DNA from: Loxodes magnus | Taxonomy: Eukaryota > Ciliophora > Karyorelictea > Loxodida > Loxodidae | Direction: 5' to 3' | Assembly (NCBI GenBank): GCA_946699065.1 | Contig: CAMPDV010001231.1 | Location: forward strand, 62,001-126,000 | DNA length: 64,000 nucleotides | Part shown: positions 12,360-25,400 of the stretch, piece after piece | Position numbering within the stretch: the first letter of the stretch is position 1 | Layout of the letters: every line of letters begins with the position of its first letter | The notes under the pieces: model-generated | What the model saw: the letters and a program-made list of their open reading frames with translations, nothing else | Databases searched by the model: none | What the model was told of the DNA's origin: nothing | Program-made: the position numbers and the translations under genes

Positions 12360-13200
12360 TTTTAAAATCTGGAAATAATTGACAAGATTAAAGTTGAATT
12401 TGAATACTAAGAAAATGATTAGAAAGCTAAAAATGCTTACAAGATTGTTATGAACCATAAACTTAGAAATAATTTAATAGCAACTTTAGAAAGTAATGAA
12501 ATACTTAAATCTTCAAAGTAACTGCAATAAATCCATAGCTAACTGATAGAGATGATTACTTGTAGTGAGGAAATTCTGATAAAACAAATAAAAAGCATAC
12601 TAGACGCTGAATAAAATAGTGAGCGTGTTCCTTAAAACAAAAACGCAACTAAATTCAGAAAAATCTTATGAACTATTATTACGTCCAAGTTATCAAAAGT
12701 CCTAAAAAGCAATAATTTGGAAAAAACGAAAGTTTAGTCTTTTGTTCCTAAATGACTATAGTAGATTCAGTAAATATTTAGTAATTAATAACTAATTAAT
12801 TAGGCAATGCAATCAAGTCTATTCAAGAAGAAAAGTAGGTGCTTATTTTAAATGGATTCCTGATGATTTAAGAACATCAAAAAAACTAAAGAAAATTAGT
12901 AAAAAATTATTCTTACAGACGAGATAAATATGCATTTAGTTTTGAGCTTTCTTATAAATGAATGAAGATATATCAGTTAACATTTACACAAGAGTTTGTC
13001 TTAACTTTCAAGGAAAATAATCTACTAGAAAAATTTATGTTGGGCATTTAAATTAGAAAGAATTATTTAAGCAGATATATAAAAAACAATTTAAAAGCTA
13101 ATAGAATGAAGATTAGAAGCTTTTAAATAGTTTCAGAGACTATTAATAACAGTTGAAGCATAAGGGAATTAAAGAATAAATCTAAAAAACCGAAGAAAAC
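12360..13200 (+). pseudogene. Unrecognised helical protein gene, frame-broken
   Basis: From about 12374 the ciliate-code frame gives a Lys/Glu/Gln/Leu-rich helical sequence (with LIEMITCSEEILIKQIKSIL in its middle) to about 12720. A protein-like reading then resumes in another frame at about 12840-13150 (motifs such as YAFSFELSYKW and TFTQEFVLTFKENNLLEKF). The frame change implies an indel, an unrecognised intron or decay. No conserved domain is recognised. Codon and residue use stand out clearly from flanking AT-rich DNA. Confidence 0.4.
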
Positions 13201-13959
13201 ATATCAATCCAAAAATCTAAAAAAGGTAAAAGCATTTGAATTTATAAAATGTTCTTTTAGTAATAAATTTTGTTAAAGCCACAATTCTAATTCTATTTTT
13301 CAATTTTTTATTTTTAAAACCTCATAATTTTCATCTATTATCAGACTATTTAGATAGTATCTCCTAATATTTAAAGCTTTTCATTAAGAAAATATCTCCT
13401 TAGAGCTTTTATACAAATTACTTTGTTTAAGAGTTAGAAACACATAACTTATAATTACATTTTCTATAAGTTTTGGCATTAGATTTTTCAAAAGTAAAAC
13501 AATTAGAATAAATTAACCTTATTTTTTAGCTTTATTTTAGCTATCTTTGCTAATATTAATAAATAAAATAAGTGCTAGTTATCCTTTATTTAAAGAAGAA
13601 TAATAAATTAGGCTTAATTTTTAGATTCATCTAATTTAAATCATCTATTAGATTAGAAATTCAATTATTTTAACTTTAGACAACATTTATAAAATGGACG
13701 AATTTCATTAAAATTTTATTATTTTACGACTAGTGATGCAAAAATAGGCTACTTATCAAAATCCAAGTATAGCAATACTGAAAAATAGAATGATATCATT
13801 ATGAACATAATTAACTAAAATAATAAGAAAAGATAATAGAAAATAGATTAAAATTTGATGAGCATATCAAGGAAGTATTTTTAATTTAGCAGATTAAAGA
13901 TCGTTTTTGTCAATTGGAACTAAAAAGCACATCAAAAATAAAAATGTATTAAACCTTAA

Positions 13960-14160
13960 ATATCAGAGCCTAAAAAGTTAAAGATCCTCAGATTAATAAT
14001 AAAGTAATGAAGAATATTAAAAGTGGTGGAGATTTTTTAGCTAATTTGAGAGGTTTATAAAAATGAAGAGTATAATAAAGGCACTTTAGGAGATAAAATT
14101 TGCGGATAATTACTAATAATGAAGAAAAATAATTGAATATGAAAGAAAGTCAATTTATTA
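13960..14160 (+). CDS. Coding-like patch, unrecognised
   Basis: Short plus-strand patch whose ciliate-code frame is protein-like (Ser/Gln-rich start, then WWRFFSQFERFIKMKSIIKA). Ends are undefined. It may be a later part of the frame-broken gene upstream, but the two are not contiguous in any frame I could follow. Confidence 0.3.
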
Positions 14161-14169
14161 AATCTAACT

Positions 14170-15738
14170 AAATCTAAATTTAAGAAAAACCTTTATTCCA
14201 TAAAAAAGTTTTAAGTGAGTATGATACATTCATAAATCTGGTAGTTATTCAGTTTAAAATAGAAACTTTTTAAGAATCTCTTAAACTCTTATTGAGTCAA
14301 CTTGAAAAAAGCATACTATATATGTTTAAATATTCTCGTAAAACAAAAATTACTAAATGGAATATAGATAAAACAATAGAAAGAATTATAAAACTAAAGA
14401 TTTGCGAAACTTAATTGAAATTATAGCTGAACAATACTTATATTATAATTTATAAAAAAAAATCAAAGATTTTTATTTTTAAAATTACCAGAAACTACCT
14501 CTGAGTGTAAAATTAAGCCCATAATGCTATAAAAATGAATCATAAAACAATGAAGCTATTATTTATTTATATCTTAAGCTTTTTGTTTATTTCACTATTA
14601 TTTTATTTACAAAAACAAGCCATTTATAACTATCTTAAGAGTTATAAATTCACGAAAATAGCCTAGCTTATAATTATTTCTTTTATATTAATAATTAAAT
14701 TTCTAATACTATTACAAGTTAAAAATACTAAATAGCTAAGATTATATTAGATATTGATAGTTTAATAAAGGAATATTAAAGTTATTATAAATTCCTTACT
14801 TCAGATGTTATAAAATATCTATGATAAATTGCATTGTATCTTATCAAATATTTTGAGATTGTATTTCAGTTTAGTTTAAAAATATCAATTTTAAGGGTGT
14901 GATACAGCATTTGCGAGACATCTGCTATATTACATTTTATTTATTTTAACTAGTTTTAATTATCCTCTAGTTATTATAAAGACAGTCAACTCAACTCAAT
15001 TTTTATTCTATCTGTAAATCAAATTTTTACCACTAAGGATTATCAGAGACCTATGAAGAAAATTATCAATCTGAAAGTTTATCCAGCAGAAAAGAAACTC
15101 AAGTAATGCGTAATGAATGCTAATAGACACAATAAAGCAAGATCATTAGCTTATCATCAAAAGAAGGTTAATAATAAACTGGAAATGAAGGTAAGAACAT
15201 TAGCTAAATGAGAAATTAAAAGCTAAATAAAATTTAATAGAAATATTTTAGGCTCGATTCTAGAATTTCTCAAAAATTGACATTTTTTAACTGTAGAAAG
15301 TTAATAAATAATTAAACCAATTTATCTTCCATTTAACTTGCTAAAATAGAGAAAATCTGAAAATTTGAAAACTAATGAATACAAAATAAAATAAACTGAG
15401 TTTTAAGATATATTATTAATAATAGAGTTGGTTTAGAAATATATTCAGAAGGTTTATCTCAAAATATATACGATCTAATTAGAAAATATTTAAACGGTTG
15501 GTTCCAAATAAGAAATAAAATCAGTGTAATAGAATCTTAAATAAACAAGAACATCTATAACTACAAGATTAGAATATTTAAGAAATAAAATTGGCTTTAC
15601 TATATCTAATAATTTGATTTCTTTAGATAAATTTAGTTATTTATTTCACTTTTTTTAAATTCCGTTACTGTTATAATCACAACATTTAAGTGGTCTAAAC
15701 AAATGCTTCTCACTAAATTTACTAATAATTTTTGCTAA
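14170..15738. other. AT-rich stretch, no gene recognised
   Basis: AT-rich sequence leading to the second retroposon. No domain, repeat or structured RNA was recognised. Confidence 0.45.
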
Positions 15739-15754
15739 ATATTTCTTAAAAAGG
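15739..15754 (+). repeat. Target-site duplication, left copy
   Basis: ATATTTCTTAAAAAGG, 16 bp, is repeated exactly at 16746-16761 and frames retroposon 2. Confidence 0.88.
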
Positions 15755-15764
15755 ATATAAAAAA

Positions 15765-16598
15765 ATGGTTGAAGGTTTCAAGTCAGGCTTCTATGCCACC
15801 TCTTCCTAAGCCAAAAAGGAAGGGAGGAAGCAAGAAACTAAGTCTTTATAATCTTAACAATCTTCTCTGTCACAACCTTAACCAACACGGAACTAACAAC
15901 TTGGAATCTAACAAAACGAACGAAAGCCAACCCTGAAGAATATACACACGGAAACTCCAACCTCAAGCGAGAAACCGAGGAAACAGATGAAGTCTGTTCT
16001 CCACCAGGAGGTATCAGAATTCAACCCTTCTGGCCAGATGAGCATGGAGTAGCTCATCAAAGTGGTACTGAACATCCAGGAAGAGGTCAAGAGATTGAAG
16101 AAAGACAATGATATGCTGATGGCAAAGCTAGACCTATCAGAAGGAATTGAGTCAAGATTCATGTCCTAGGAAAGAGATCTTAATGCTTTTTGGAATATCT
16201 CACAAAATCAGACTAACAAATCCTAAAATTAGCTTTAGAAACAGACTGAACTGGATAACAGACTCGGAAAAGTAGAAGATAAATTGTAAACTTTTAAGAA
16301 AGAGTAAAGCGAAACTGGAGCTATACAAAGGGAAATCGAAGCCTAGAAAGAGCAAGCAAATCAAGGAAAATAATTCAAAATAAAAAAGAAATGTTTCTGT
16401 TGTGGAAGCGTATGACATTTCTATCGGAAGCGTTAGAAATTCTAATAGAAATAAAAAAATTATTGGATAAAAGAACAACAAAAGAAGAAAAAAGAAGAAG
16501 CAGGAATGAAAAGAATGTATTGCAACCCGGATGGTTCAATATACAAGATCAAAATGGAACCATAACAGATCAAGATGGAACCATAACAAGTAAAATGA
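15765..16598 (+). CDS. Retroposon ORF1-like protein: coiled coil plus CCHC-like knuckle
   Basis: Reading TAA/TAG as Gln from ATG 15765 gives 216 codons to TGA 16413. The N-terminal third is Ser/Gln/Pro/Lys-rich and disordered. A coiled coil follows (for example LDNRLGKVEDKLQTFKKEQ), then a basic stretch and the knuckle Cys210-X2-Cys213-X3-TGA217-His218-X4, with Arg223 (CGT) where the last Cys should be, one C-to-T step from TGT. As in retroposon 1, the motif spans the TGA. Reading TGA as Trp extends the frame to TGA 16596 (277 codons), through a Lys/Gln-rich tail and a small duplication (KMEPQQ). The stop is uncertain. It is probably an RNA-binding ORF1-type protein. Confidence 0.75.
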
Positions 16599-16665
16599 AG
16601 GAAAACCTGGAGAAACCCGAGTTCCCAATCTCGCTAAAATTGGCTTCCCAAACATTTTTATTTAA

Positions 16666-16687
16666 CAGCAGGGAGCATGAACTGCTG
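16666..16687 (+). other. 3' hairpin of retroposon 2
   Basis: The perfect 6-bp stem CAGCAG/CTGCTG with a 10-base loop lies near the 3' end of the element, at a place equivalent to the hairpins of retroposon 1. A GGGGTTGGAAATCCC-type stem follows. Confidence 0.6.
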
Positions 16688-16745
16688 TCCTCCTGACGGG
16701 GTTGGAAATCCCTAAAACGGAAAACTTTAAATTAATATTATTATT

Positions 16746-16761
16746 ATATTTCTTAAAAAGG
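16746..16761 (+). repeat. Target-site duplication, right copy
   Basis: Exact copy of the 16 bp at 15739-15754. Confidence 0.88.
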
Positions 16762-17640
16762 TAACTGAATTATATATAAGTGTTAAACTTATTTAATTAC
16801 TTATATTTCGTAAATTTTATTTAAATAAATGTTCTATTCATAATGAAATTTCATATCTGAATCCTAATATTTTATCTAGACTATTAGAAAATTTCATATT
16901 AGTGTCTAATTAAATCTATTTAATTTAACTAGTTAAAGTACTTATATTTCTAAAGAATGATTTATTAAATTTAAAAATAATAGCAAAACAGTAATTTTCA
17001 ACATTAAGCTGGATATTAAAAAATAAAAATAGCATATATTTATAAATAATACCTAAAATTACTAAGAGATATCTTAAGAAATCTATTATTTAGACTAAAA
17101 ATAACTAATATTAAAAAATTTGAATTAGCACTCAATGCCGAAGATTTTAAATAAAGTTATATCTAACTTAAAAAATTAGAAGATAGATAACAAAATTATA
17201 ATATTTAACTCTAAGAAATAATTAATTAGTATATTATGAAGGAAAATAAAATAAAGAGTAATCATGGAATAGAGTTTGGAAATGCAAGGATAGTAGTAGA
17301 TATATAAAATAATTAATAGAACTAAAGAAAGGAAAAGGAAAACAATTTTATTCAAGCTGAGAAATATGAAATAGAACTTAAAAATAATTTAAAATTATGA
17401 TACAGTGTTTAAAATTTCGTATATGGAATAAAGATAATATATATAAGATAAAACGAGGAAAAGAAATAATGTCTTGTGAATATGAGGATTTAAATGAAGT
17501 GAGAAAAACGAAGATTAAATACATAGATATGGAGCTTAAAATTTTAAAAATTGAAGAAGATTAAAAGATAATTAGATAAAGGAAAAAAGAGCTAAACCAT
17601 TCCGTAAATAAAAAATTTCTAAATAAAAGAGATTCTTTTA
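16762..17640. other. AT-rich stretch, no gene recognised
   Basis: AT-rich sequence between retroposon 2 and the LINE relic. Around 17220-17600 it is purine-rich on the plus strand with a Glu/Lys-rich reading, but nothing distinctive enough to call. Confidence 0.4.
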
Positions 17641-17644
17641 TTCT

Positions 17645-17671
17645 AAATTTAAATTTAAATTTAAATTTAAA
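17645..17671. repeat. AAATTT microsatellite
   Basis: Four and a half tandem copies of AAATTT, which are self-complementary and could form a hairpin, lie just beyond the 3' end of the minus-strand LINE relic. It could be the remains of that element's 3' tail. Confidence 0.7.
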
Positions 17672-17704
17672 CTAAAAGAGTTTTTTGACGTCTTTAATTG
17701 CAAG

Positions 17705-19640
17705 AATTGCTTCTTTCAATTATAGACGTTAGTAAATGTTTAAAAATTGTTTTTTAATCTTGTTTACATCTCATCATTTATCTTTAATTAGTTCTTCTTT
17801 CTATTCCTCTTTAGCTTCTTCTTTTTTTGCTTTCTCCATTTCTAGAATCTCAAGTCTCCTTGTCATTAGCTTCTTATGAAATATTTTGATCTATAAGTTT
17901 AAATACTCTAATTTAGACCTTGAAAATGAGTTTAGATATTCTTGATCGTATAGTATAAGGCGTCTTAAGTCATAATTTCCGATCTTTTCCGATATTCAAT
18001 TCATTATATTAGAATAGTACACACATTTAAAGATATGCTCGAAAGTTTCATACTCTCCACACATAAAATAGGGATTATCAATGGGGTAATGACGTTCTTA
18101 AAGATCCTTACGGAAATTATAAGTTTAGGTTCTAAGTTTATATATACTGATAATTTCTCGTCTATACTATTTGTTTAATTTAGTATAAGTAATTTGTGGA
18201 AATTGTTAAAGATTGCCAAATTATTCAGTATATACTTTAGCTGTTTTCATTCTCATAAATTTTTTAGTAGCTACTTTGTAGAAATATTGTTGCATTTTTT
18301 CTCTTACATGTTTAGTAAAAGTTTTAAGATTGGTATTATTCTATTAATTCTGCAGATCGATATTATAAAGGTCTGATAATTGCTACACTTAATCGTAGTA
18401 TTGAAATCCTTTTTTCCATATATTAATGAAAAGAGAGCCTATTGTTGATCTTGGAAAATCAATACTTTCTTATTTAATTTTATGGTAGAATCTGAAGAAT
18501 TTTATAGCCATAATGTGCTTAAAGGGTAATCAATTCAGGTCTATATAACATGATTCATTAAATGTTGAAGTTGCTACTTAAAAAGCTTTTCTTGAAATTA
18601 ATCTCATGCTTGATTCTATTCTGTTCAGAACTCCAGTTACTCCTTTTTGAATACTTCATGGTACTAAGTCTCCTCAATATTCTGCTTTAGGTAATGTAAA
18701 AAGTCTACATAAAGTTTTAAAATGTCAAGGAGTTACATTCTTATATCTCATCAGTTAAAAAACAGCTTTCTTCATTGCAGCTATATATTTGAATGCAACT
18801 TCTTTGCAATGGGGATTCAAGTTCTTCTTCTGATGTAGAGGAAAGATCCTTAATATTTGTGCCTATTTGATGCATCTTATAACCTATTTATTTTATATTT
18901 TCTCTAAGTTATCTTTTCCCAATATACTATAGAATTATTGATAAAGTCGGCAGTGATTGGAATATGATCAGAAAATAAACTATTATTATGAGCAGTGAAA
19001 TTTGCAAACTAATAAACGTTCAAATGGTTGTTTATAATGATATAATCATTACAATAAGTTTTTCCTGTTCCTTTGTGAATACATGTATTAATGTTGCTAT
19101 CATTCACTATCTCAAGATCGTTTTATAGTAAGAATTCTTATAACCTAATGGTATTATCATAAGCATTTTCAGGATTATCTCCGAAACCTTATAAAAGAGC
19201 ATTGAAATCTCCCATTAGTATATGTGGAATATCATTATATAAATTCAGCAATGTATTTAGTTGTTTATACGCTAAATCTTTAACATCTTAACTTTTTCCA
19301 CTATGAGGCATATAACAAGATGTGATTAAAGAATTATCCAGTTTAGTTGTTATGAATCGATTTATTTCTTTTTCAACTTATATAAGTATTTCTGTACTAT
19401 TAAATTCTTCTCCTACAATTAAACATACTCCTCCTCCTTTTCCTGAGTTCTTAAAATATATTTTAAATCCATCTATCAATATTGGAGGAAGTCGTCTTAA
19501 TATCAGGTTTCGTTTATAATTATGAAATTTTTCAGAATAATAAAATAAAAGAGAAAATAAACTAACAATAATAATAGTAACTAGAAAGTCCAAAAATTAA
19601 TTTATAAGATTTTATAATCCAAACTCTTGATGCTGATTAA
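17705..19640 (-). pseudogene. LINE (non-LTR retrotransposon) ORF2 relic: endonuclease and C-terminus, RT core missing
   Basis: In ciliate code the 5' part (about 19600 to 18870) is an APE-type endonuclease: a GKGGGV motif, the catalytic ILMGDFNA motif near 19205, and FSDHIPI near 18905. At about 18870 the frame changes and the sequence jumps to the region after the reverse-transcriptase palm (KAEY-TGA-GDL, then an NRIESSMRLISRKAF stretch). It ends with MCGEYETFEHIFKC (about 18064-18024), the Cys-His motif typical of LINE C-termini, and a Lys/Glu-rich tail. No FADD-type catalytic core exists, so most of the RT domain is deleted and the element is dead. TGA codons in the second part fall at plausible Trp positions; TGG is also used. 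It lies in opposite orientation to retroposon 2. Confidence 0.85.
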
Positions 19641-20444
19641 ATTCGTTTATCACTGTTCTTTACAAATTAGGTAAGCTTAAAGCTGATTCTTAGAATATTA
19701 AAATATAAATTAGTTAGAAAATATTAAATTAATTTTAGAATGTTTAAAATTAGAAAATGTAAAAATATGATTCTTACTTAAAATAATGAATATGTGATAT
19801 TCGCTAAGATTTTAATTCATGATATTAATAAGATAAATAAGATGCTATTTTTTTATCTTTAAATAATTAAGTTTGTCTTTTGGAGAGACGATAAACTAAT
19901 TTTTAAATATTAAAATATTTAATAAATCCTAGAAAATAATAAATATTATAATTAAGATTGAGAAAATTCTAAAAAATAAATAGTCCTATGATTGAATAAT
20001 AATAGGATTTGAAGATTTGATAATTTAAAGCATAAATAATAAACTAATAATGAAAAAAAACAAAGGTATTATAAGTAGTATATAATATAATAACTATTTA
20101 TAAAACAAAGTAAATAGAGTAAAATTAATCAAAAATTTTAAAAAAAATTTAATATAATTATATTCTTGATTTAGCAAACTTAATATAACGAAATTAAAGT
20201 TAATTAAGTATCGATTTAACAAAATATATACAATCTGAAAGCAAAAATTTATCATGAAGGTGAAACTTTAGATTCAGAACTATTCTTATATTAATAAATA
20301 ATTTCTATTTTAAAATAAACGATCACTATAAAATTAAAAAGGTAAATTTCCAAGAAATGTCAAAAACTAAATAATAGTATTAATTTATGAAAAAATCTCA
20401 ATAAATTTTATAAAATTGCATAAAGTTTTAAAAAAATGACGTAA
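19641..20444. other. AT-rich stretch, nothing recognised
   Basis: AT-rich sequence between the LINE relic and the first copy of the 2-kb repeat. No motif was recognised. Confidence 0.5.
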
Positions 20445-22483
20445 ATAGTAAAATAATAACAAGAAATTAAAAAATGAAAATAATAGGAACCATCAAATTA
20501 AATTCTAAAAAAAGATAAAAGAGGTAAGTTTGTAATTATTTCGATTTGCTTTGAGTAAACCAAAGATGAAAAAAAGATAAACTTTGTAACTATTTAAAAA
20601 TATTTAATTTACATCAAAAAATATTATATTTCTAATTTTAGAATATAACTACTTAATCTTAAAATTAGCTTAAGTAGAAAATTTTTATTTATATCAAAAT
20701 TTATATTTACTAGTAAAAGTATTTAAAATTTTTATTAAAAAACATTATTTTTCTCGAATGCTAAAAAATTTGTTTAAATGAAAAAAAACACTAAAATATA
20801 TAATAATTTACTTAAAAATTAAATTCTTCTTTATAAAATTAAATGCTAGTAATCAATATAATTGATTTTAAAACCCTTAGTTATGTAGCAAATCAAGTGT
20901 ATATTATACTTGAAGTGATAAGATAAATAAAATAATTTTAACATGATAAAGTTTTCCATATTTATTCCACAAAACTTTGAATTTTAAATTAGATAGATAA
21001 TTTATTTTTTATTTGTTTAAAAATTTAAATAAAAAAGTAATATTAAAAGATAATCATTTTTCTGATTGTAAATACTTGATTCATGTAAAATAAAATTTAT
21101 GCTTCTTTTCTTATGCATTACTTACTATGATTCAAAATTGTCTTTACATTTTTTTTCTGAGTTTTAAAATTAACTTGGAAAAAAATATTCTTTGGTTCTA
21201 TTTTTTAGTATTGTAAAAAGTCTTTTTAGATTTATTCTATTTGGTCGCTTACAATCTTTACATTCTATATCAAATTTTATAACATCTATTTAAATGAATA
21301 AAGAGATCTGGGTCTTAGAATAAATTTTAGAGTTTGTTTCTAATACATTTATTTAATCTTAATTTACTTTATCTTAGTTCATACCATGATAAAAAATTAC
21401 ACAGCAGTTCATAATTTTTTTCTTTTTAAATAAAATCTTATTCTATTAATCTAATAGATGCTTATAAAAATTATTCATAACTTGTTTTTTCTATGAAGTT
21501 CATTAATTTATTTTTAGTTTTTCATCTATTTCTTATTCAGATAACATTTTTGAATATTTTCAAATTGGTTAAAATTTTATAAAAGTTTTTCTTCTATCTT
21601 CTTAATTTTAATTTCCTGAATCTAAATAGTTACATTTTCAGAATTTTTAATAATTTACAATCTGCTTTACAATTTTCTTGTGGTTCGGTTATTTCGTCTG
21701 TAAAACATTTTTTTTTATTTCTAAATTTCTGTAAATAATATATAGTCCATATGAAGTCTTGCTTAGATTCAAATGCTTAAAAAGTTTACCTTCAATCTCA
21801 TGAAAATGTTCATTTTTTTGCTAACATGCAATTAGCAAAAATCTTTAAGCTCTTTAAAAATAGGTTTAACTTAATTCAAACTTATCATTTAATAAAAATA
21901 CCTTTTGTTACTCTCTCTCGACATATTTAGGATCTAACAAATCTTTAAAATATTTACTGTATTTAACTCACAGTTCTTTTTTTAGTTTTTATTTGTTTTT
22001 AGAAAATTTCACCTATTCTATTTTTGTATTTTTAACTTAGTAATAATGACTCCGCTTTTAGTTAAATCTAACTTTGAAATCTCTTTATAAGTCTTATTTT
22101 AAAATATTTCTACGTATTCATTAAAATTATTCCTATTTTACACACCTTGCTTATTAAAAAACACTCATGAATAATTTTTGATGTTCTTGAGTTTCCAAAA
22201 CTCTATCATCTATTCCTTTTGTTAGTTTATACATTATTTAATAAATGCTTCTTGGCTTTATTTACGAATGATCTATCTAACATATGAAACTTTTTTCATT
22301 CCAAATATCAGTATTTAGTAAGTTAAAATAAATTTTTTGCAATTTCTTATAGATTTATATCGTTTTTTATTCTTTACACTGTTTATTTCCTTTAACTTTT
22401 AACCTTCTTAACATTTAACGTTAATTATAGATTTTTCTAAAAAACCATTTTACTCCTACTAATTTTACAATTTTACTTCGGAT
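20445..22483. repeat. 2-kb dispersed repeat, copy A
   Basis: A 2039-bp block matched in direct orientation at 25960-27996, differing only by scattered substitutions and one- to few-base indels. Homology begins at ATAGTAAAATAATAACAAG and stops abruptly after ACTTCGGAT. I found no terminal inverted repeats and no target duplication. The minus strand holds coding-like sequence (see 21200-21720). In copy A, sequence of similar character continues past the right edge to about 22600, so copy A may be the fuller locus. Confidence 0.93.
21200..21720 (-). pseudogene. Cysteine-bearing helical protein fragment in the 2-kb repeat, unrecognised
   Basis: Minus-strand ciliate-code reading gives protein-like sequence: a segment with CFTDEITEPQ and two further Cys near 21700-21660, then Lys/Arg/Gln-rich helices, then near 21250 a paired-Cys motif IECKDCKRPNRINL in a shifted frame. 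Single-base indels between copies A and B fall inside this region, so at least one copy is broken. No family is recognised; a zinc-binding protein with coiled coil, like the TRIM-like gene downstream, is possible but unproven. Confidence 0.35.
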
Positions 22484-25400
22484 GCGATATTCTTGAAGGT
22501 TATCACTTTAAGAGCTACTTTTAAGTTTTTATTAAATTTGATAAATGTTTTTGATTAAAAGAGACTAGTTTGAAGTGCTTTATCAATCCTTTTATATAAG
22601 TTAATATCCATCATTAATATTTAGCAATATTTTAAATTTGCTAAAGCAATTTTTGGTATAATAATTTCTATTTTAAATAGTTGGTTTTTTATAATGTATA
22701 AAGCCTACTATTTTAGCAGCTTTTATTTACTATCTGATTATCCTATAAGTTAATAGTCGAAATTTGATTCTACTATGATTTCTATGATTCTTGGAATTTC
22801 TTATTTAAGCTCTTTTCTATGAGCATAAACTTAATTATAACTAAAATAAATTTTGATTAAATGCTAAATAAATAATTGTAACTAGCCATTTTAACCTAAT
22901 AATTGATTTCTTTAAAATAATTAAGCTATGAATAATTCTTAAAATTGGATCGAATAAATATATTTAAATTAAAGTCTATTAAAACATTAATCCAATCAAA
23001 TTATTTTAATTACTTCAAAAATTATCCAAATTTTAGCTCACAGTAAAATATTTGCTTACTCATAATAATACAAAGGACAAACTTAAAACCTTAAGTTTTT
23101 CAAAGGAAATTTACAAAATTTAGTGATAGAATAAGTTGTAAATAGGCAAAATAGTAACTTTAAAAATAAGGTAAATCTTAAAATAATCACTATTATTTAT
23201 TTAGTATTATGAAAATGCTTTTTATGGAAACAAATGGATATCTTAAAGCTGTAAAAAATAAGGATTTTAATATTTTTAAACGAAAGCAGTCTTATAAATA
23301 AAATCTATTTTTACGCAAAAATTTAGAAATATTAAGTTTTTTACTTTCTCCTAATTAGTATAGATAAGGTGTTATTTCTTTTTTTAGTTTGAAATAAGAA
23401 TGATTAGATAAATTTAGCTTATTAAGTTAAATATATTTTCTCAAATTAGATATAATTTAAATAATCCCATAAATAGTGTATATTTGTAAAAGATATTAAA
23501 TTGAAGTAAAAAATGATTGTTTTGGATATATCTTAATTTAGATAAAATTAATGGAAGAATTAAAAGTTAATTATATAATTTGCAACAAAAGAAGCAAACC
23601 TATGAATCAGATACTTCTATCTTTCTAAATTTGATGCTTCTCTTAGCAAAAAGCAGAAAATAAGATTGATTTCTCTTTTATTAATTTTTAATAATTTTGC
23701 AATAAAAAAGATTTAAAAAATTACATGCTTAATCTTAAATGACATAATACTTTTTCCATTTTCTTATAAGCATTTCTAATAATTTAATATTATAAAGCAA
23801 TTTAGTAATTTATACTATTATACATTTTTAAACTTTTTATTCTCTTAAAGTTGCTAAAACATAAGTTTACTTATAAGATCTAAATTTATTCATTTTTACA
23901 AACTATTTAAATATAAGAACTTAAATAAACTTGCTAAAGCGTAAAAACTTCAAATTATAAAAATCAGAAGGATAATTACAAAGTAATACTATAAACATTT
24001 TTAATCTTAAAATTAGTTATAAGATTCAATGGCTATCATTAAAGCAAAAAATCAAAGAAAAAATAATATTTTATGTAATTATAATAAACTTGAGAAAATA
24101 ACATTTCTAAAAGGACTTAATCAACTAAATATTTTCTTAGAATTATTTTAACTAAAATCATTAAACTAAAAATGGAAGTAGATAATCTTAATTAACTAAC
24201 TATTTTATAAACTAGTTATAGATAAAATTAGATTATATCATTAATAAAAAGGAAATAAAAGCTTAAAATCAATTAATAAGTTATATAATTATATTGATTA
24301 TTATTATATATAAATAAAATATTTAATGTAAAACTAAATTTTAATCAGAGATATTAAATTATATGGTCAATTAATATTTTATAAGTAAATACATTAAAAG
24401 TGTAGATTTTTAATTTGCTTATAATAAAATTAAAAATAAGTTGATATAAATAAAAAATATTTAGAATATTAATTATTATAATTAAAGTTTAAAAAAGAAT
24501 GAAAGTAAAAATCCAGTGCATTTCAAAATATAAATCTTGTAAAAACTAAGGTATAATATAATCAAATTTATAAAATCAGATTACCTAAAATTACCTTTAG
24601 AAGATCTATAAAATTATTTTTGTGTTTATATTTTCTTTTGATAGTAAGATTAAATAATAAAAGAGATAAAGTTAATTAAAATAAAGTAATATAATTAATT
24701 TTGCATAATTTTGCATTTATATTTTATAAAGGAAACTAATCTACACTAATTTTAAATTGAGTTATATTATTTTATAATGAAATAAAACTTTTACTGTATT
24801 TAAAAATATAATTAGTTATTACTTACAATAAGATGTTCTTCAGGATCTAAACTTCTGTAAATCATCGAAGCCTTAATTTTAAATTATAATAGTACATTCT
24901 TTTTTAGGATCTAGTTTTAGTAGCAGTTGGTTTAAAATTCCACCACTTTTACCAAATAATCGAAAATATACAGAATCTTTATAAAAATGTTGCCAATTAT
25001 AAAGTTACAAAACTTCTTATTCTAATAATTATTTATTAAATTATTGTTTGCTATTGCGGTTTTATATCTACAGATCTAAATGAATGAAAGAATTTTCCTA
25101 TGGAAAATAGAAAAATTGATATTATTTATTATAATAAAACTAATTTAAATTAAGAGCTTATATTTAAGAAATTAATATATCAATTTTTAAAGATTTTAGC
25201 TTTAATATTCTAGCTTTATTAAAAAACTTAAGATACTATAATAATATTTAATTTTTAACTAATTAACAGAAAAATATTGATAGTCATTAAGTAAGCTTAC
25301 TATTTTGCTTATCTAAAATATAAATATTTCTATAAAAGATAAACATTTTCAAACTAAATTAATAAGCAAAATATATAGCAACAATTCCTTTAATTAACAT

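Larger units (their letters stand above)
15755..16745 (+). mobile_element. Short retroposon 2 (coiled coil-CCHC ORF)
   Basis: A 991-bp element between perfect 16-bp target-site duplications. It starts ATATAAAAAAATGG, like retroposon 1, and ends in a (TTA)n-like tail after AAAACTTTAAATTAAT. The interior is markedly GC-richer than the flanks. It encodes a single ORF and lacks any reverse transcriptase. The intact duplications and fairly intact frame suggest a recent insertion. A 3' hairpin CAGCAG/CTGCTG lies at 16666-16687. Confidence 0.85.
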
